Source: Paralichthys olivaceus (lineage: Eukaryota; Chordata; Actinopteri; Pleuronectiformes; Paralichthyidae). Taken from it: a stretch of DNA of 64,000 nucleotides. A program made the position numbers and the translations under genes. This document shows, piece after piece, positions 37,091 to 50,924 of the stretch. Position 1 is the first letter of the stretch; each line of letters begins with the position of its first letter. The stretch is from positions 10,483,001 through 10,547,000 of the forward strand of contig NC_091102.1 of assembly GCF_024713975.1 (NCBI RefSeq), in the 5' to 3' direction. The notes beneath the pieces are model-generated. The model was not told the origin of the DNA and searched no databases. It saw only the letters and a list, made by a program, of their open reading frames with translations.

Positions 37091-38251
37091 AACAACTTCA
37101 CAGTCATACACTCACTCATACATATTCAACAATCTACCAACCAGACCTTAATAAACTGAAATAAATAGTATTGGTCGGATGCATGAAACAATGTGAAATG
37201 AGGAGTTCTTTAAAAAATGTGCCTTTAAGAACGTATCAATGCTGGAAGTCAGTTGTATATAAAGATGGCTCATTTACATCTTCTTGCTGACCAAACTACA
37301 TTAACCATAGCCTATTGGACGGATGCCCAAATATCTTCACTTGACTTAAAACTAAATTAATCTATTTTGATGGCTGTAGCATCGATACCATGTTTTCATT
37401 ATTATCTCTCTTTAATAATGAAATATTTACGCTTATAATCTGTTTCTGATGAGCAATTAAAAAACAAGGACTTGAGTTTGTTGAATGTTCAATACAGATC
37501 GATATACTTTCAACCAATATTTATGTTGAAGCTAGTTTACTGTGCAGTATGTCATTAATTATCGTTCCTCCAGTCACCATGAAGTTACATTTCTACATAT
37601 TATATATCAGAATTTAAGCAAGAATTAGCTTTGTGGTTGGGACCAGGGTTGGGACCAGAGAATGGGTCAGGGCCGTGACAGGGACCAGCGCCCCTTACAA
37701 CCTCTTACCAGAAACAGTCTTATATCCTCTGTATATGATTATTGATGAATTTGACTGCTTGTTCCACAAAAGAGACGTTAACGTTCGAGGGAGAAATGTG
37801 TGTTGGAGGATATTTGCTTGACTGACAAGTGTCTAATCCAGTTCAAGTCAGCCATGACGGTTGCTGCTCGTTTGTCCAGCCTCAGCTCAGCCTTGCAGGC
37901 TCCCTCCTCGGCTAATCCTCCCCAACAGTGTCTGATATCATGAAGTTATTCCATCAATGTTTTGCTGCTTTTCAGATCATTTGAATGGCTTGTACACAAT
38001 CTTGTGAATACTGATCTTATTACTATTGTTGTGGCTTTGGTATCTTGTTAGTATTTCTCAACCTGACTCCAGGGATTTTAGAGCATTTTCACAAAGAACA
38101 GCTATTAGAAAATTAGCTGGCTGGCAAACATGAACACATTTACAGAACACATTGTACTTACACATAAATAAATGGAATGGAAAATGGTCAGTATTAACAT
38201 TGGGCTTTTCTAGTCTGGATGACAACTCAAAGTGCTTGTTCAGTTTATGAC
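37091..38251. other. Intergenic DNA
   Basis: No gene or known repeat recognised. Confidence 0.4.
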
Positions 38252-38422
38252 ACACACACACTTACAGGGCATCTATGGGCAGCACTTTTTCTATGAGGGG
38301 CAATTTGTGGTTCAGTGTCTTGCCCAAGGACACTTAGGCATGCAAATGGGGAAGACTGGGATCAGACTGCAGACCTCCTGGTTAGGTAAGTACGACGCTC
38401 TACCCCCTCAGCCACAGAGGAA
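38252..38422. repeat. Dispersed teleost repeat
   Basis: Contains TTCAGTGTCTTGCCCAAGGA, then GGGATCAGACTGCAGACC and GCTCTACCCCCTCAGCCACA. This is a widespread fish interspersed repeat; its class is not assigned here. Confidence 0.6.
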
Positions 38423-40044
38423 AATGTGAAGGTATGTATTTCTAAAAAATCTATGGCTTCTTTGGAAAGGCACTTTGAGAAAAAAGGCAGCTTTCCAGTT
38501 TTTTGTGCTTCATATTGACTTTTACAGATGTCAATGTAGGTTCTTATGTACAGTATTTTTTTCAATTTCATTGTATTTTACAGTTAAATAATCTCATGAG
38601 AAAAACAGGCTCTTGGGATGTTAATCAAGAAAGAGAGCCAGGATCTAGTTTCTCAATTCATTAGCTTATGCATATAGAAACATACAATAACAGAGAATTA
38701 TCCAGTGGGAATAGTGAAACATAAGACACCCTCTGACTTTTGCTCTTTCCCTCCTCCCCCAGTTTAACAGTCTCAATCTATAGCCTCGGCCCCTGAGTGA
38801 TGAGACGAGTCATTTAAAAATAATCCCAGAAACTTTTCAATCTATCCCATTGCAGGTTTGTGTATTTATAGACCCAGCTGTTCTTAAAGGTCCACCCAGT
38901 GAGTGCTACGGTCGTTCTTTAGTGCAACTTCATGTGAAGAGCTTGTAATGCATCTGTGCCATGAATCGGCCTGAAGAACGGCCTGAGAGCCACTTCAAGT
39001 CATCCATGAGAAACTCATGCACTCAAGTATAAATGGATCAGAGGAGAAGGGAAGACATCAGCACTGATAGTGTGTGATGGATGGACCATGGGGGTTTTGA
39101 GTTACTCAACAAAAAAACATTTATCCTCTGACATTAGACCTTTACAGGAGACATTTGAATTGTCAAAGAATCTCAGGCGTAACTAATAACATTATCCAAG
39201 TGTCCCAATAATACATAGGTCCGGGAAACACCTGAAACTTGAACAGAGAAGTCAAACTCAAACATTGTGAATGTTATTATTTACACCTGGGATTCTATTA
39301 CTGTGACTTAAAATATAAAAGCTCATTTTAATTTATTTTTTGAGAAAAAAGGAAATCACATAGATGACAAAAGGGAATATTATGAGTTTGGAGATCTTAT
39401 AATCCAACAATCTTTATATTGTGCTGCATATGATTCAGAAAACCATTTCATATCTTTAATGAAACTAAACTGTTGAAACAAAAACACATTAACACATTCT
39501 CTCTGCATGGTTGAGCTGAGCAGAAAAGAGATTTCACACAAAAGGTAAAGACAAATATTATGCAGCACACCTGCAGCATAAGATTGTCCCTTAAGATGAA
39601 ACTGTTCATGGGAATTCATCAGCTGCACATGTATGCAAATGACCTAATTATATTAAATGCAAATTCCTAAAGCTCTTAGAGAGGAGAATGCATATCAATG
39701 TGTTTCTTAAATTTCATATTGTTTAATTCAAGACCCCAAATAATCCATTGTGTTCAGTAAACTTAACTAACTTTGATAATAAATAGTGAATTTTGTATTA
39801 ACTGTTTTTTTCATGTAGCTGAGCTGTAAGACATGAATGTCCTTACAAGCCTAAAACTAAAACGGCAGTTTGCATAAAAAGCTTCTTCAACAAAATGACT
39901 AAGTAAGTTGAATTGTATTATACTATTATAGGATTAGCTCCATGAAGTGTGTGGTTATTATAATGCAGGTTCCCGTACATCCTATTGCTCACCAGTATTA
40001 CACAAAATGACAAAAAGAACAAGGCTTTTTAGCTCAACAGCAGC
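38423..40044. other. Intergenic DNA
   Basis: AT-rich; no gene or known repeat recognised. Confidence 0.4.
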
Positions 40045-40410
40045 TTAAAGGTCCAGTGTGTAAAAATTAGGTAAAAGGGAGCTATTAGAAGAAATTTAAT
40101 GAAAAACATTCCTAGTTTTGTTTTCACTAGTGTTTCATCTGAATATCTCAAATTTTGTTTTCTTGACCCTAGAATGGGCACTTTATATTAAAAAATGTAC
40201 TTTATACTCAGAGTGTGTTCTGTCTACAGAGCCCACCATGTTTTTTACAGTAGCCCAGACAAGATAAACTAAACCTTTTGAGTATTAATGACAACTGAAG
40301 CTACCTCAGGTTCACTCATGTTTGGAAGAGGAGGGTGAGGTGAGGGGTATTCAGTTGCAACATGCAACTTCACCACTAGATGTCACTCTATTCTCGCACT
40401 GAACCTTTAA
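40045..40410. mobile_element. MITE with TTAAAGGTCCAGTGTG-type termini
   Basis: The left end TTAAAGGTCCAGTGTGTAA and the right end CGCACTGAACCTTTAA form an imperfect terminal inverted repeat around about 335 bases. This is a very common non-autonomous DNA transposon of teleosts. No clear target duplication is visible. Confidence 0.75.
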
Positions 40411-41273
40411 AATCATTAACCAGCTCCCAAATTAAAATATATATTCTTAATCTATTTTACTTCCGTGTTCATGTACTCAGTGTTAAGGTCAGGACATCAG
40501 GTGAAGCCCACATCCATTCAACAGACACCATCAATGACTGCAATTACCATAGAAATCCTGCAGGAGGCGCCAGAGGACGTACAAGAGGAGGATCTGCAGG
40601 GATCGTCTCCTCACATGGAAAAACCAGGAGTCCATGCATGGCTGTGATGTCTTTACATATAAGAGCCTCAGTTAGAATTAACCAGCTGCATAAACATGTA
40701 CCAGTCCTTTTCGATAAATACAAACATTAGCACGAAGCTAACAGAGGGTGCATGACTCAGGGGAAATATTTTGCAGTAATAATCTAAAAAATTTGTAAAA
40801 GATTGTGTTAAAAATGTATAATGCGAGAATATAAAATGTTAAATCTCAGTGGCATTCGTTTATTCGTTTAAATCAAGAGCCCATCGAAAAAAATGTGAAA
40901 CAGAAAAAAATAAATAAAATGAAATAAGGATTACGGTTAAAAAGATTTGTATGTTTTAGTTACTTTAAAAGATGACTTATTTCTATATGCATTCAAAATA
41001 CACAACTGTGTGCTGTGGTGTGGAGATGTGTAATAATGGTCCCATTATCACCACATCAAAATGTGCATTTGACGAATAATGCAAAAAAAGAAATGCACAA
41101 AAAAAACCCACAAGGTCCTAAAAACTCAAGAAGTATTTTCACTTTTAATGTTTTATCACAATCGTGCACGTTAATGTGCGTAAATGGCAAGGATGGTAAA
41201 AACTACGAGAAATAAAAAGACAAAAGAGGAATAAATAAATAAAAGAGGGGGAGATTAGAGAGGGGGAGGGCAC

Positions 41274-41307
<34 letters not shown>

Positions 41308-41740
41308 GAGGGGAAACAATAGAGAATCAAAGCATGATAATATTCCTAAATGAAGAGGGAAATGTTGCAGCGCTCATTTTATTAATCAGACTGTCAATTT
41401 CACCCAAGAGGCCAAACCCAGGAGCAGAGAGAGACAGAGTCAGATCAGCGCAGGGACGCGCACCTCGCTCCTCACTCCTCTCCTCCTTCTCCACTTGGAT
41501 ATTATTCGTCTGACCGAAGGCCGCCTCCATCATCAAGTGACAGCCCTCTCCTATTTATTTGCTTATAAACCTGTTACAATAAATGATCATTGGAGGAACG
41601 TCAGCCGAGCATTTTAACAACGAAACAGCAGCGGGCACTTGTTTTTTGATGAATGACATTTCGCTGCAGGAGGGGAGGATGCTCGCCTCATCCTGAGCTC
41701 GTCGGGTGCATTCAGATTCTTTCATTTTCGGCGTCTTGCT
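40411..41740. other. evx2 upstream region
   Basis: Contains a GA-rich tract (41271-41307) and a GC-richer stretch toward the promoter, with a TGCGTAAA motif at 41177. No other gene recognised. Confidence 0.45.
41271..41307. repeat. (GA)n tract upstream of evx2
   Basis: Near-pure GA run about 650 bases before the evx2 ATG. Confidence 0.9.
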
Positions 41741-41748
41741 TATAAAAA
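41741..41748 (+). promoter_or_regulatory. evx2 TATA box candidate
   Basis: TATAAAAA 188 bases before the evx2 ATG; the transcription start would then be near 41770. The GT tract at 41841-41885 would lie in the 5' UTR. Confidence 0.45.
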
Positions 41749-41928
41749 AAGCTTTAGAGACAGTTATTTAGAGACAGTTGCTGCAGTTGCATGCGGATTT
41801 AGCTCCGACACAACTCATTGCTGCTCCAGCCCCCTGGACAAGTGTGGGTGTGTGTGTGTGTTGTGTTGTGCGTGCGTGTGTGTGTTTTCCTTTCCCCCTC
41901 TCTCTTCCTGCTCGTCCTGCACAGCTTA

Positions 41929-44148
41929 ATGATGGAGAGGATAAGAAAAGAGATGATATTGATGGAGAGAGGGCTGCACAGTCCCGTCGCTGCGGGGAAG
42001 AGGCTCGCAGACGCGCCGGGGAACTCGGTGCTGGAGGCCCTGGAAAACTCCCAGCACGGCGGACGGCTGAGCCCGAGAATAACTTCGGCTTCCCTCCATG
42101 GAAATCTCGGGGACATCCCGGGGAAAGGCAAGTTTGAGATCGACAGCCTGTTCGGGACGCACCACGGCAGCGAGAACAGCTCTTCGGCGGAGATTTCGTC
42201 GTCGGAGAGCCGCAAGAAAATGAGCCTTTACTCCGAAGTTTCGCAAGAATCAGACGTTAACAGTGATGTGGAGGTGGGATGCCCTGCGCACCGCTCCCCG
42301 AGCCAGCACAAGGAAAACAACAAAGGTACAGACCTCATTTTATTCCGAGTTCATTTTTATTTTTGTATTTGAATGTTGCGGAGGATATTATTATTATTGT
42401 AATACTGCTCATTGTCACAAATAAAGACAGCAATAAAGCAAAAATTATTATAACACTGATTCTAACCACCTGAAGCTAAATTATTTTCATTATTATAATT
42501 CATCACTGTAAGACAACTACTTTTATTTTTATTATACAAATTGTATTTGTAGACAAAAACATTATTATTGCTACAACTACTTTACTATATAATACAGAAT
42601 TGTTATGAATAAAAATGTTAGTCTCGACTGTCATTTTAAAATAGTTGCATTTGTTTTATTCTTATTCGTATCAAGCTATGAAATAAACTTAAGGCCGGCA
42701 CACCAGTAGCTCATTTTATTTGAAAATTATCAATAAAAATATCTTTGTTATCCTTTTATCTTTAGGGTTTTCAGACAGTAATTCCGGCTCATCCAGCTCG
42801 AACTCCCTCCAGAACATGAACGGTAACGGGTCCAACAACTCAAACAGCGACCAGGTCAGGAGGTACCGCACCGCGTTCACCAGGGAGCAGATCGGGCGAC
42901 TGGAGAAGGAGTTTTACCGGGAAAATTACGTGTCGAGACCGAGGAGGTGTGAACTGGCCGCAGCGCTAAATCTGCCCGAAACTACTATAAAGGTATGAAT
43001 CTCCATTATTCCTGTGCAACGTGTAGCCTGGCGTGTGCATGTGCAATGAATGGTGCAGGTGTAAAAAAAAAAAGAAGTTATTTGAAAATAATGACACTGA
43101 AAACATAGTCAAGACTATTATTTCTACTCATGAAATGGTGCAGTGAGATTTTATGGTTCTATCTTGTGCAACAATTAATGTTTTATATTTTGCTCGCTCC
43201 ATCGCATGGTAATCAATTCTAGTGTGAGGCTGCAATTAATTATTGGCTATGCTTTTTATTTAAAATAAATTATGAACTGCAAAATGTTTAATATTTTACT
43301 GACTGGATTCGATTGTAAGATTGTAACTCCAGCAGCATGTGAGAGCGGATCATTTTTACGCACAATGGGTATTTATAAATTAAAGGAAATTGAGTATTTA
43401 CAAAGAATATTTAGAACCAGTGCAGGGATGAGTGTGTGTTTTGCATCATCACACTGAACCTCCTCAGGTCTAAATTTAGAGCCTGGAAACAACATGGCAG
43501 CTTCAATATGGGCCTTGTTTTGACTGTGTGCAGGTCTGGTTCCAGAACAGGCGGATGAAGGATAAGAGGCAGCGCCTGGCGATGTCCTGGCCTCATCCAG
43601 CAGACCCCAGCTTCTACACTTACATGATGACGCACGCCGCAGCTACAGGGAGTCTACCGTACCCTTTCCACTCGCACATGCCTCTACACTACTACCCGCA
43701 CGTCGGTGTCACAGCAGCGGCAGCCGCAGCCGCCGCCACCAGCGCCGCCTCGTCACCTTTCGCCACCTCCATCCGGCCCCTCGACACCTTCCGGGCACTC
43801 TCCCACCCTTACTCGCGGCCGGAGCTCCTCTGCAGCTTCAGGCACCCGGGACTCTACCAGTCACCCGCAGGCCTGAACAGCTCGGCGGCGGCGTCTGCGG
43901 CTGCAGCGGCCGCGGCTGCAGCGGCGGCGGTCAGCGCCCCGTCGGCCGCGGGGCCCTGCTCTTGCCTGAGCTGCCACAGCAGCCAGGCGGCGAGCGCGCT
44001 GGGCGCCAGGAGCGCCAGCGCTGACTTTACGTGCACAGCCTCGGGGCCACGATCCGAGAGTGGATTTTTGCCGTATTCCGCCGCAGTCCTCAGCAAGACT
44101 TCAGTCCCGTCACCAGACCAACGAGAAGAGTCGTCACTTAACAGATAA
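41929..44148 (+). CDS. evx2: Even-skipped homeobox protein Evx2
   Basis: Nuclear homeodomain repressor of the even-skipped family, expressed in posterior structures and spinal interneurons in other vertebrates. Exons are 41929-42325, 42766-42992 and 43534-44148 (stop included), 412 residues. All junctions have GT/AG and keep frame; the second intron splits the homeobox after codon 46, as in other Evx genes. The start [19 protein letters not shown] is conserved. The homeodomain is about residues 163-222 ([20 protein letters not shown], then [15 protein letters not shown]). Exon 3 adds the conserved [20 protein letters not shown] block, two alanine tracts and the conserved end [15 protein letters not shown]. 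It is divergent from the Hox genes, as usual. No break is seen. Confidence 0.98.
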
Positions 44149-44525
44149 CTCATCACGCACCCTTACGCGTCCGTTTCTTATTTCTGCTCTTAGGGGATAG
44201 GCCTACTTTAAATGTCACACCTGGGTAAAGCATTCCTTTCTTTGACAGCACTGTAAACACACACGTGAAGATTAATTTCTAAAAAGTCAGACTCAAGTTC
44301 AAAAAACTCTTTATAACATGAAAAGCTAAGCAGAGAATTTTTTGCAGCTCATGAAAATACTTTTCTATAAAGCTCTGTGCCCTGTGTTTGTGCCAGTAAA
44401 CTAATTTTTTATGGACTGTGCTGGAAACTTATTTGAGAAATTGTCAGTGTACTCATTCTGCGACCATGCCTCGATCAAGATTTCAACTTGATGCATTTAT
44501 TTCTACAATTCCCACAAATTATTAG

Positions 44526-44531
44526 AATAAA
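44526..44531 (+). terminator. evx2 polyadenylation signal candidate
   Basis: AATAAA about 380 bases after the evx2 stop. Confidence 0.4.
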
Positions 44532-47500
44532 CACTTAGACTGGGCCACGTCCACATCCACTGCAACTGAAATATCCAACGTGACACAAACGTGGGTTAAT
44601 TATACCATCTAAATATAGATAGGGTCCAGCTTCTCTGCACCAGCATCACCATCTCTTCCTTCACTATAGGCCTAATAGACTGTGATTTTTTTGGCAGCCA
44701 TAGCTTCTCCACCATCCCAGCCCCTGCTCTGTGGGGACAGCCCTAATCAGCCGGAGAGGTGCATATAATTCTGCAGCGCGTCTTTCGTGTCAATTTTTAT
44801 GTTAATAATGAGAGGATCATGACAAAAATTGCCAATCATGTACCTAGATGGAGCTCCTTTGAATACATGACTGTAAGAAAGTTGCTCGTTCTGAGACCCG
44901 CTGTCAAGTGCTAACAACCCGCGGAGGGAAGTCATTAGACATACAAAAGACCCGGAGCAAGGCGACAGTCCTGGTACACACAATGCACTGCATAAAAAGA
45001 TAATATCTGACACATGGAAGGCGTAAAAAATATATTAGATACACACACACACAAGCAGCCTGTAAAAAGAGGGTCCACTCACAATTCGTCTGCTGATCAT
45101 GGGAAATACCTAACTGCCCTCCTTATTTACATCGAGGCTCATTATATCAAAAGCCAGAGTTTTCATATAGGTGTGTGATCCCTGAAGGAGCTGCTCACTC
45201 AGCACAGTGACAGGACTGAGTTCAGATCATACTCTGGCTTTTACAATCTGTCTGTGCCTGTAAAAAAAAAACCATGGCCATGTGCTACTTTATTCGTTCC
45301 TGTTGGGACATCACCAATATGTTAATTATAAAACATGTGAACTGTAAATCGTGACAAAAAATATTTTGCAAAAAAATAATCATGGATTGTACAACTACTG
45401 GTTTAGCTGAGTTAATGATCGCCCTGGAAAAGCTTCACGAACTGTGGATGGTAGGCTATTTTTTTGTTTTGGACTATTTTTTGTTGTTATTATTTATTTA
45501 TTTGTGTGACTTGCTGAATGTTTTTAAATGTTAAAACACTGGATATACACGCTGATAGCCTACAAATTGGCCTGTAAAACACCAATATTTCCAAAATTCA
45601 GGATCTGAATTTCGCGCAACAAAAAAAAAAGAAAGAAAAATTATGACTGAGTGATGGAGAACATTTCTTCTTCACTGTCCACTCAAAAAGAGGCTTTTGA
45701 AAAAAAAAGGGCTGATGGACGAGCACTGAAATTAAATGGCGAAAAACAGTATTGGCCTTTTGTCCCTCGAGTCTCTGTTATAACTCTATATCTCTGTATT
45801 TAAAATATCAATGACTGTATGAATTTAAATATTTTAACTTGAAAAAAAATGTGCAATATGAAATGTAAATCATGTTATTTATTGATCGTGTTTGTTCTTG
45901 GAAAATAAAAAAAATGTTTACACATTTTCGTTTCTTTACATTACTGATAATGACATTTAGTTTTTTAGGTATATGTTTATATATTAATATAGCACATATT
46001 TATTTATTTAAGTTTATATATACCCTATTTATTTCAGCATGAATATATTAATTTAAATATATAGGTATAATTCATTTTTTCAACGACAATGAAAACACCT
46101 AGGCTTATTTAGTGCAATGACACAATTTCTATAGAAAACACTGTGTCTAACATTATTTAAAAACATGTGGAAAACTACAGGGAATATGAGGCCTGCCATC
46201 ACGGGTCATCCCGGCCCTATAATTTACCATTATTTTTACATTACCTCTAAATGATACAAGCTGATACTGTCGTTAATTGCACTTGGTTAAAATATAGCCT
46301 CCACCAGAATGGCCCCGAGGGACTTTAAGATAAGTTGCTTTTTTGAACGTCCCCATTATAGAAATAGGATTAGGGCAGCAAATATGGGCGTGATATATCA
46401 CCATGTTTCCTTGCTCTTTACTAAAGTGAGGGCTGCAACCCATACAACAAAGGCGCCGAGATAGATGGAGGTGTAAAAGGGAAAAGACAGAGGCCAGAAA
46501 AACACTGCCCACAATAACACGATTAGTTTTGTATCCAATGTGCACGACTGAAAAAAGAATTCATCATAATGCAGAGGACTGTCTGTCACCTTCGCTGAAT
46601 GGTTTTTGACAAGAAAATAAATCTTTGGGTTGTTTAATACATTTTATATTTTCTTTATTTCGGTGCTAATAGAAAAACCAAATTAAATGTCCACCAGCGA
46701 GATAGAAATGCAAAGATCGATGATCCTGCCCCTACTGTCCAATCACCCCTATTTAATTGACTGTATTTTCAGGGTAATTGAACTGCTTGTTGTAAATTGA
46801 GGGTTTTATAGAAACGACATGAAAACTACATTTACTGACATTCATCGCATCTTTGACATTGATTATCTGATCAGCGCTGTGTCACGCTAACCTCCAATTC
46901 TTCATTACACACTGTTTATGAGCTGTTACAGAACAACTTGCTTGTTCCAGAGTGATTGATTGCCTTATTAACGCGTGTTCTTGTAAGTGTGACCGGACTG
47001 ATTACGATGCATATGTTTAGAATAATGTTTCATTTAGCTGACTGCGAGTAATGCGGGGTGACAGCTGCTGCGGGAGGACAAAAAACCCTAAACTACAGGG
47101 AGCAAGCGGGGCCAAAACGCATTTAAGGTGGAACGAGGAGGCAGCACAACACCCGGATGGTCAAACGCATGTCGACCCAGCGGCAGATGAGGGACTGACA
47201 GGCCCAGTGAGCCAACTGCACAAAACAAGCATGTTTGGGACTAAACCCACATAAAAAGCCTGGTTCCTTTGTTACTATAAACGCTTTTCACCCGATTCAA
47301 CAAATGTGCGATTGTGCCACAACAGCTTAAAACATATCGTCCTCACGTCTGAATCTGATGCAGCTTAGTGTTTATACACTGTCACACCAGCTGTTACATC
47401 CAAACATTGACCCCATCAATCAAAATTCACCCAAAAAACAACAGCATTCTCTCCTGACACCTTTGAGTTTGAATATTTTTCCTATTTCAGGTATAGCTAA

Positions 47501-48540
47501 CATATTTTTACCAAAGTGTTAAAAGCCAGCGAGCGAACATCAGCTGCAGCCTGATGAGATTTATGCCACCATTATGCTTCTAAAGTAGTCTCTGCTCGGT
47601 TTGTCTCAAATCATTGCCTCCGTTCAAATGTTACTTTCATATATTACATGACATTAATTCAACTATAGCTCATTAAGACAGAATGAAATGGTTAAATTAA
47701 CTTATCAACTCATAATGATGATGAATGGGGTATTAATTCACATACAAGCTGGGCAATTTGCAGTTTTGCGCGTTTTGATGGTTCTCAAATAACATTTAAT
47801 AGAACGGGTCATCCCCTCAATCAATTACATGAGCATACGAGTCGGTGGCATGGAAAATCCTTTTTTCATGCATATGTATCGAAACATGTTCTCAATTATC
47901 TTTGGAAATTGCTTTTATTGGCTTAAAGACTCATTCTTCCAGTGGTCCTTAGCTGTGGGTATGGTTAAGGTGGCACTATAAATTCTCATTCCTCTTAAAC
48001 ACAGCCTGGGACACCTTTATCATAAACTCTTTGATATTATATTTGTTTTAAACCATATATAGGGAATTTTAAAAGTCACAAATTTACAAAAGAAACACTG
48101 GAATTTACAGAAATGATGTCAAACAAAGACTTTTTACACATATTTTAAAACATACTAAAATTATTTAAGACAGCGTAGCGAGTACATGTGTTATGAGGAT
48201 TACAAAGCCATAGTATAAAATCAAACACAAAAACGTGCTTCATAAAAAAAAGACAGATTTTTAAAAAATCTATAACGTGAACATCATATTGATCTGGTTT
48301 TAAAGTGGTACTTTTTCAGTTCACTGTGAGAATGCATTTGCCAGTATACATATTTTTTCAATAATTTTCAATTCTGCAGCTCTATTAGTTGCAATCAATA
48401 CGTTTCTGGTGTAATTTCTTTTAATGAGTCTGGGTTCTTATGTCACACTATAGATTTATAAGATATGTAGTGATGCCTTGGATTATTTAAAGACTATGTA
48501 AAAATAAAAATAGGACTTTTTCATAAATAGAATAAAAACA
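44532..48540. other. evx2-lnpa intergenic DNA, evx2 side
   Basis: No gene recognised. Very AT-rich near 45800-46100. The stretch 46700-47250 is more balanced and repeat-free, and looks like a candidate conserved enhancer block. In mouse a digit enhancer (Prox) has been mapped between Evx2 and Lnp, as I recall; homology here is untested. Confidence 0.35.
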
Positions 48541-48620
48541 AGAACAGTATGTATGTATATATATCTATATATAGAGATATCTATATATCTATATATAGAG
48601 ATATATAGATATAAAGGCTA
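48541..48620. repeat. AT-rich palindromic simple repeat
   Basis: Repeated TATCTATATATAGAGATA-like units that are nearly self-complementary, so cruciform formation is possible. Confidence 0.8.
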
Positions 48621-50924
48621 AAACAACGATATGCAGCTACTTTTCTTTTATTTACAAGATGCTTAAGAATCACTGTGACCACTTCACTTATGGGACTTTT
48701 ATTTTATCGTACCATGTTAAAGAAACATCCATCTAAGCTTGTGTGCACATATGGCCCATCAAATGCACCTGAACTGTCCTTGGATGCATTCACAAGTGTA
48801 GAAATACAAAGCAGAAAGTGTAAAGATAAATTGATACTGATAATCCTCTAAGTAACTCAGATTTTAGCTTTGTCATTGACACACATTTACTTTAGAACCT
48901 CAGGAGTTTAACTGCAATATAAATATGTAGAGAAGTTTTACTTTTTAAATCAAGTCAATATCAAGAGACTCATGAAACCAGACAGCATTATGTGCACAGA
49001 TTCACCCCATACTGGTCAATAGCAAAGCATGCTGTAGTCTCAATGGCTGATGGTGGTGGATAGACCAAAGAAAGTGCACTTTCTTTCACACGCTATACCA
49101 ATTTTAAATTTTAGTATCACATATTCAAAAGTATTTTTGAAAGATCATAAAAATATTGTAGACTCCTTCACAGGAAGCAGTTCAGTATGAATTAATGCCA
49201 GTTGTTGTAAATAGATTCCAATGGGAGAGTTTAAGATGTGTCAAAGCTTCTCCAGTCAAAATATGACTTAACACAATGTCTGTCAGATCTTCATGGCATG
49301 GATACTGTGCTCAGCCATATTTTGACAAAAATGAAATGACTTTTATTCTTAACTATAACTAATGATAATGTTGACAGCAATATGAGCTTATCCACTGGTC
49401 CAGCACTCAAATATCTCAACACACAAAGATAAAGACGGTTGATCCTTGAACTTTTTCTTCATCAAAATATTATCGTCTCCAATGCTTTGGTTTACGACCA
49501 AAACAGATTCTATCGGCCTCAGCTGTAATTTGCCTTTTACGTAAAACAATGCAAATGTTCAGATATTGACAAAATCGAATAGTGAACATTGTAAACATCA
49601 TACCTTCATCATACATCCAGATTATCATTGTGAGCAACAAACATTTTTAGTACAGGCTCAGAGCCGCTAGGGCTGTGGATTTTATGTGTTTTTTAAACTG
49701 ACAAATTAGAGATCCTTGTTTTGTAGTTGCACGGTATTGAAAGTTTAAAAGTTGGTTAATTTGACAATAAATAAAGTAAAAAGTAACACATGTACACAGT
49801 ATGAAATGACATACTTCATGTATGATCACACTGAAAATGAGCACAATAATCGTGATTTACTTGCAAACCTAAACCCCATAAGTTTTCAAAGTGACCGCAT
49901 ATTTTACGAATTAAAAGATTTGCCAGAATCACACATCGTAGCATTATATAGGCACCTTATTGTGGTTTTTTTCAGTAAAAGTAGATGGATCATGAATACA
50001 CCAAGGCCCTATTTACAATGGTACAGGATCGAGATATTGACTTATTAACAAAAGGACATATTCAGATCACCAACACACACTGCACTGCCATGGACCTGGG
50101 GCGAGTTCATGGCACATCATCATATGTTGTTTTACACTAAAGTCAAAACTGTGACTTTAAAGAAAACGTGTTGAGAAAGTTTATAGATGAAATCATTAGA
50201 ACAATGAAATTAAAATTAAGTGGAAAATGAAGGTAGAAGGCATTGATCTATTCAAAACATTGCACACTGACACAGGACAAACAGTTATGGTGATTTTGGT
50301 GTAAAAACCTGACTTTATAGGACGGCTAACTCAGTGTAAACTGTGTCATTATAGTTAACAGTACACATAGACAGGAAATATGGGGAGAGAAAAAGAGGTA
50401 TGACATATAACACAGGTCCCCAGCCACATGCAAACCAGGGGTATTGCAGCTATATGCATGCGCCATAATAGCTACCAGATGCCCCACAAGTAGAGTTTTA
50501 TGTAGCCTGGAATCATGCTCAACCATAAACTCAGTGTTGACCAACACACAGCAGATAACACAAAAACTAACAGCACAGGTTATATCACACAACTGCGCAA
50601 AGAACTCACAGTAGATTACCAGATCATGTTGTTGCTCTAAAAAACAATAAAGTCCATATAAGCCTTTTGCTCCCCCTGTTTCCTAATCGTGTGGACTTAC
50701 CTTCAACAGGAACAAATTGTGTTATATACACCAAACATGTTCACATCTTTTACATCTGCTTGTTGCTCAGCCAATCACGTGGCAACTTTACAATGCATAC
50801 AGTCCTGCAGATACAGGTCAGGGGCTTCAGTTAATGTTCACAACAAACATCAGAATAGAAATGATAAAAATGTGATCTGAGTGACTGAGTGACAATATGA
50901 TTGTTGGTGCCAGACTGGTTGGTT
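48621..50924. other. evx2-lnpa intergenic DNA, middle
   Basis: AT-rich; no gene or known repeat recognised. Confidence 0.4.

Noticed and set aside
43854-44156. Alanine-rich antisense frame at evx2 exon 3
   Set aside because: It is the reverse of the evx2 GC-rich alanine tracts, not a separate gene.
47051-47254. 67-codon frame in the evx2-lnpa gap
   Set aside because: Short, no family resemblance and no splice context.
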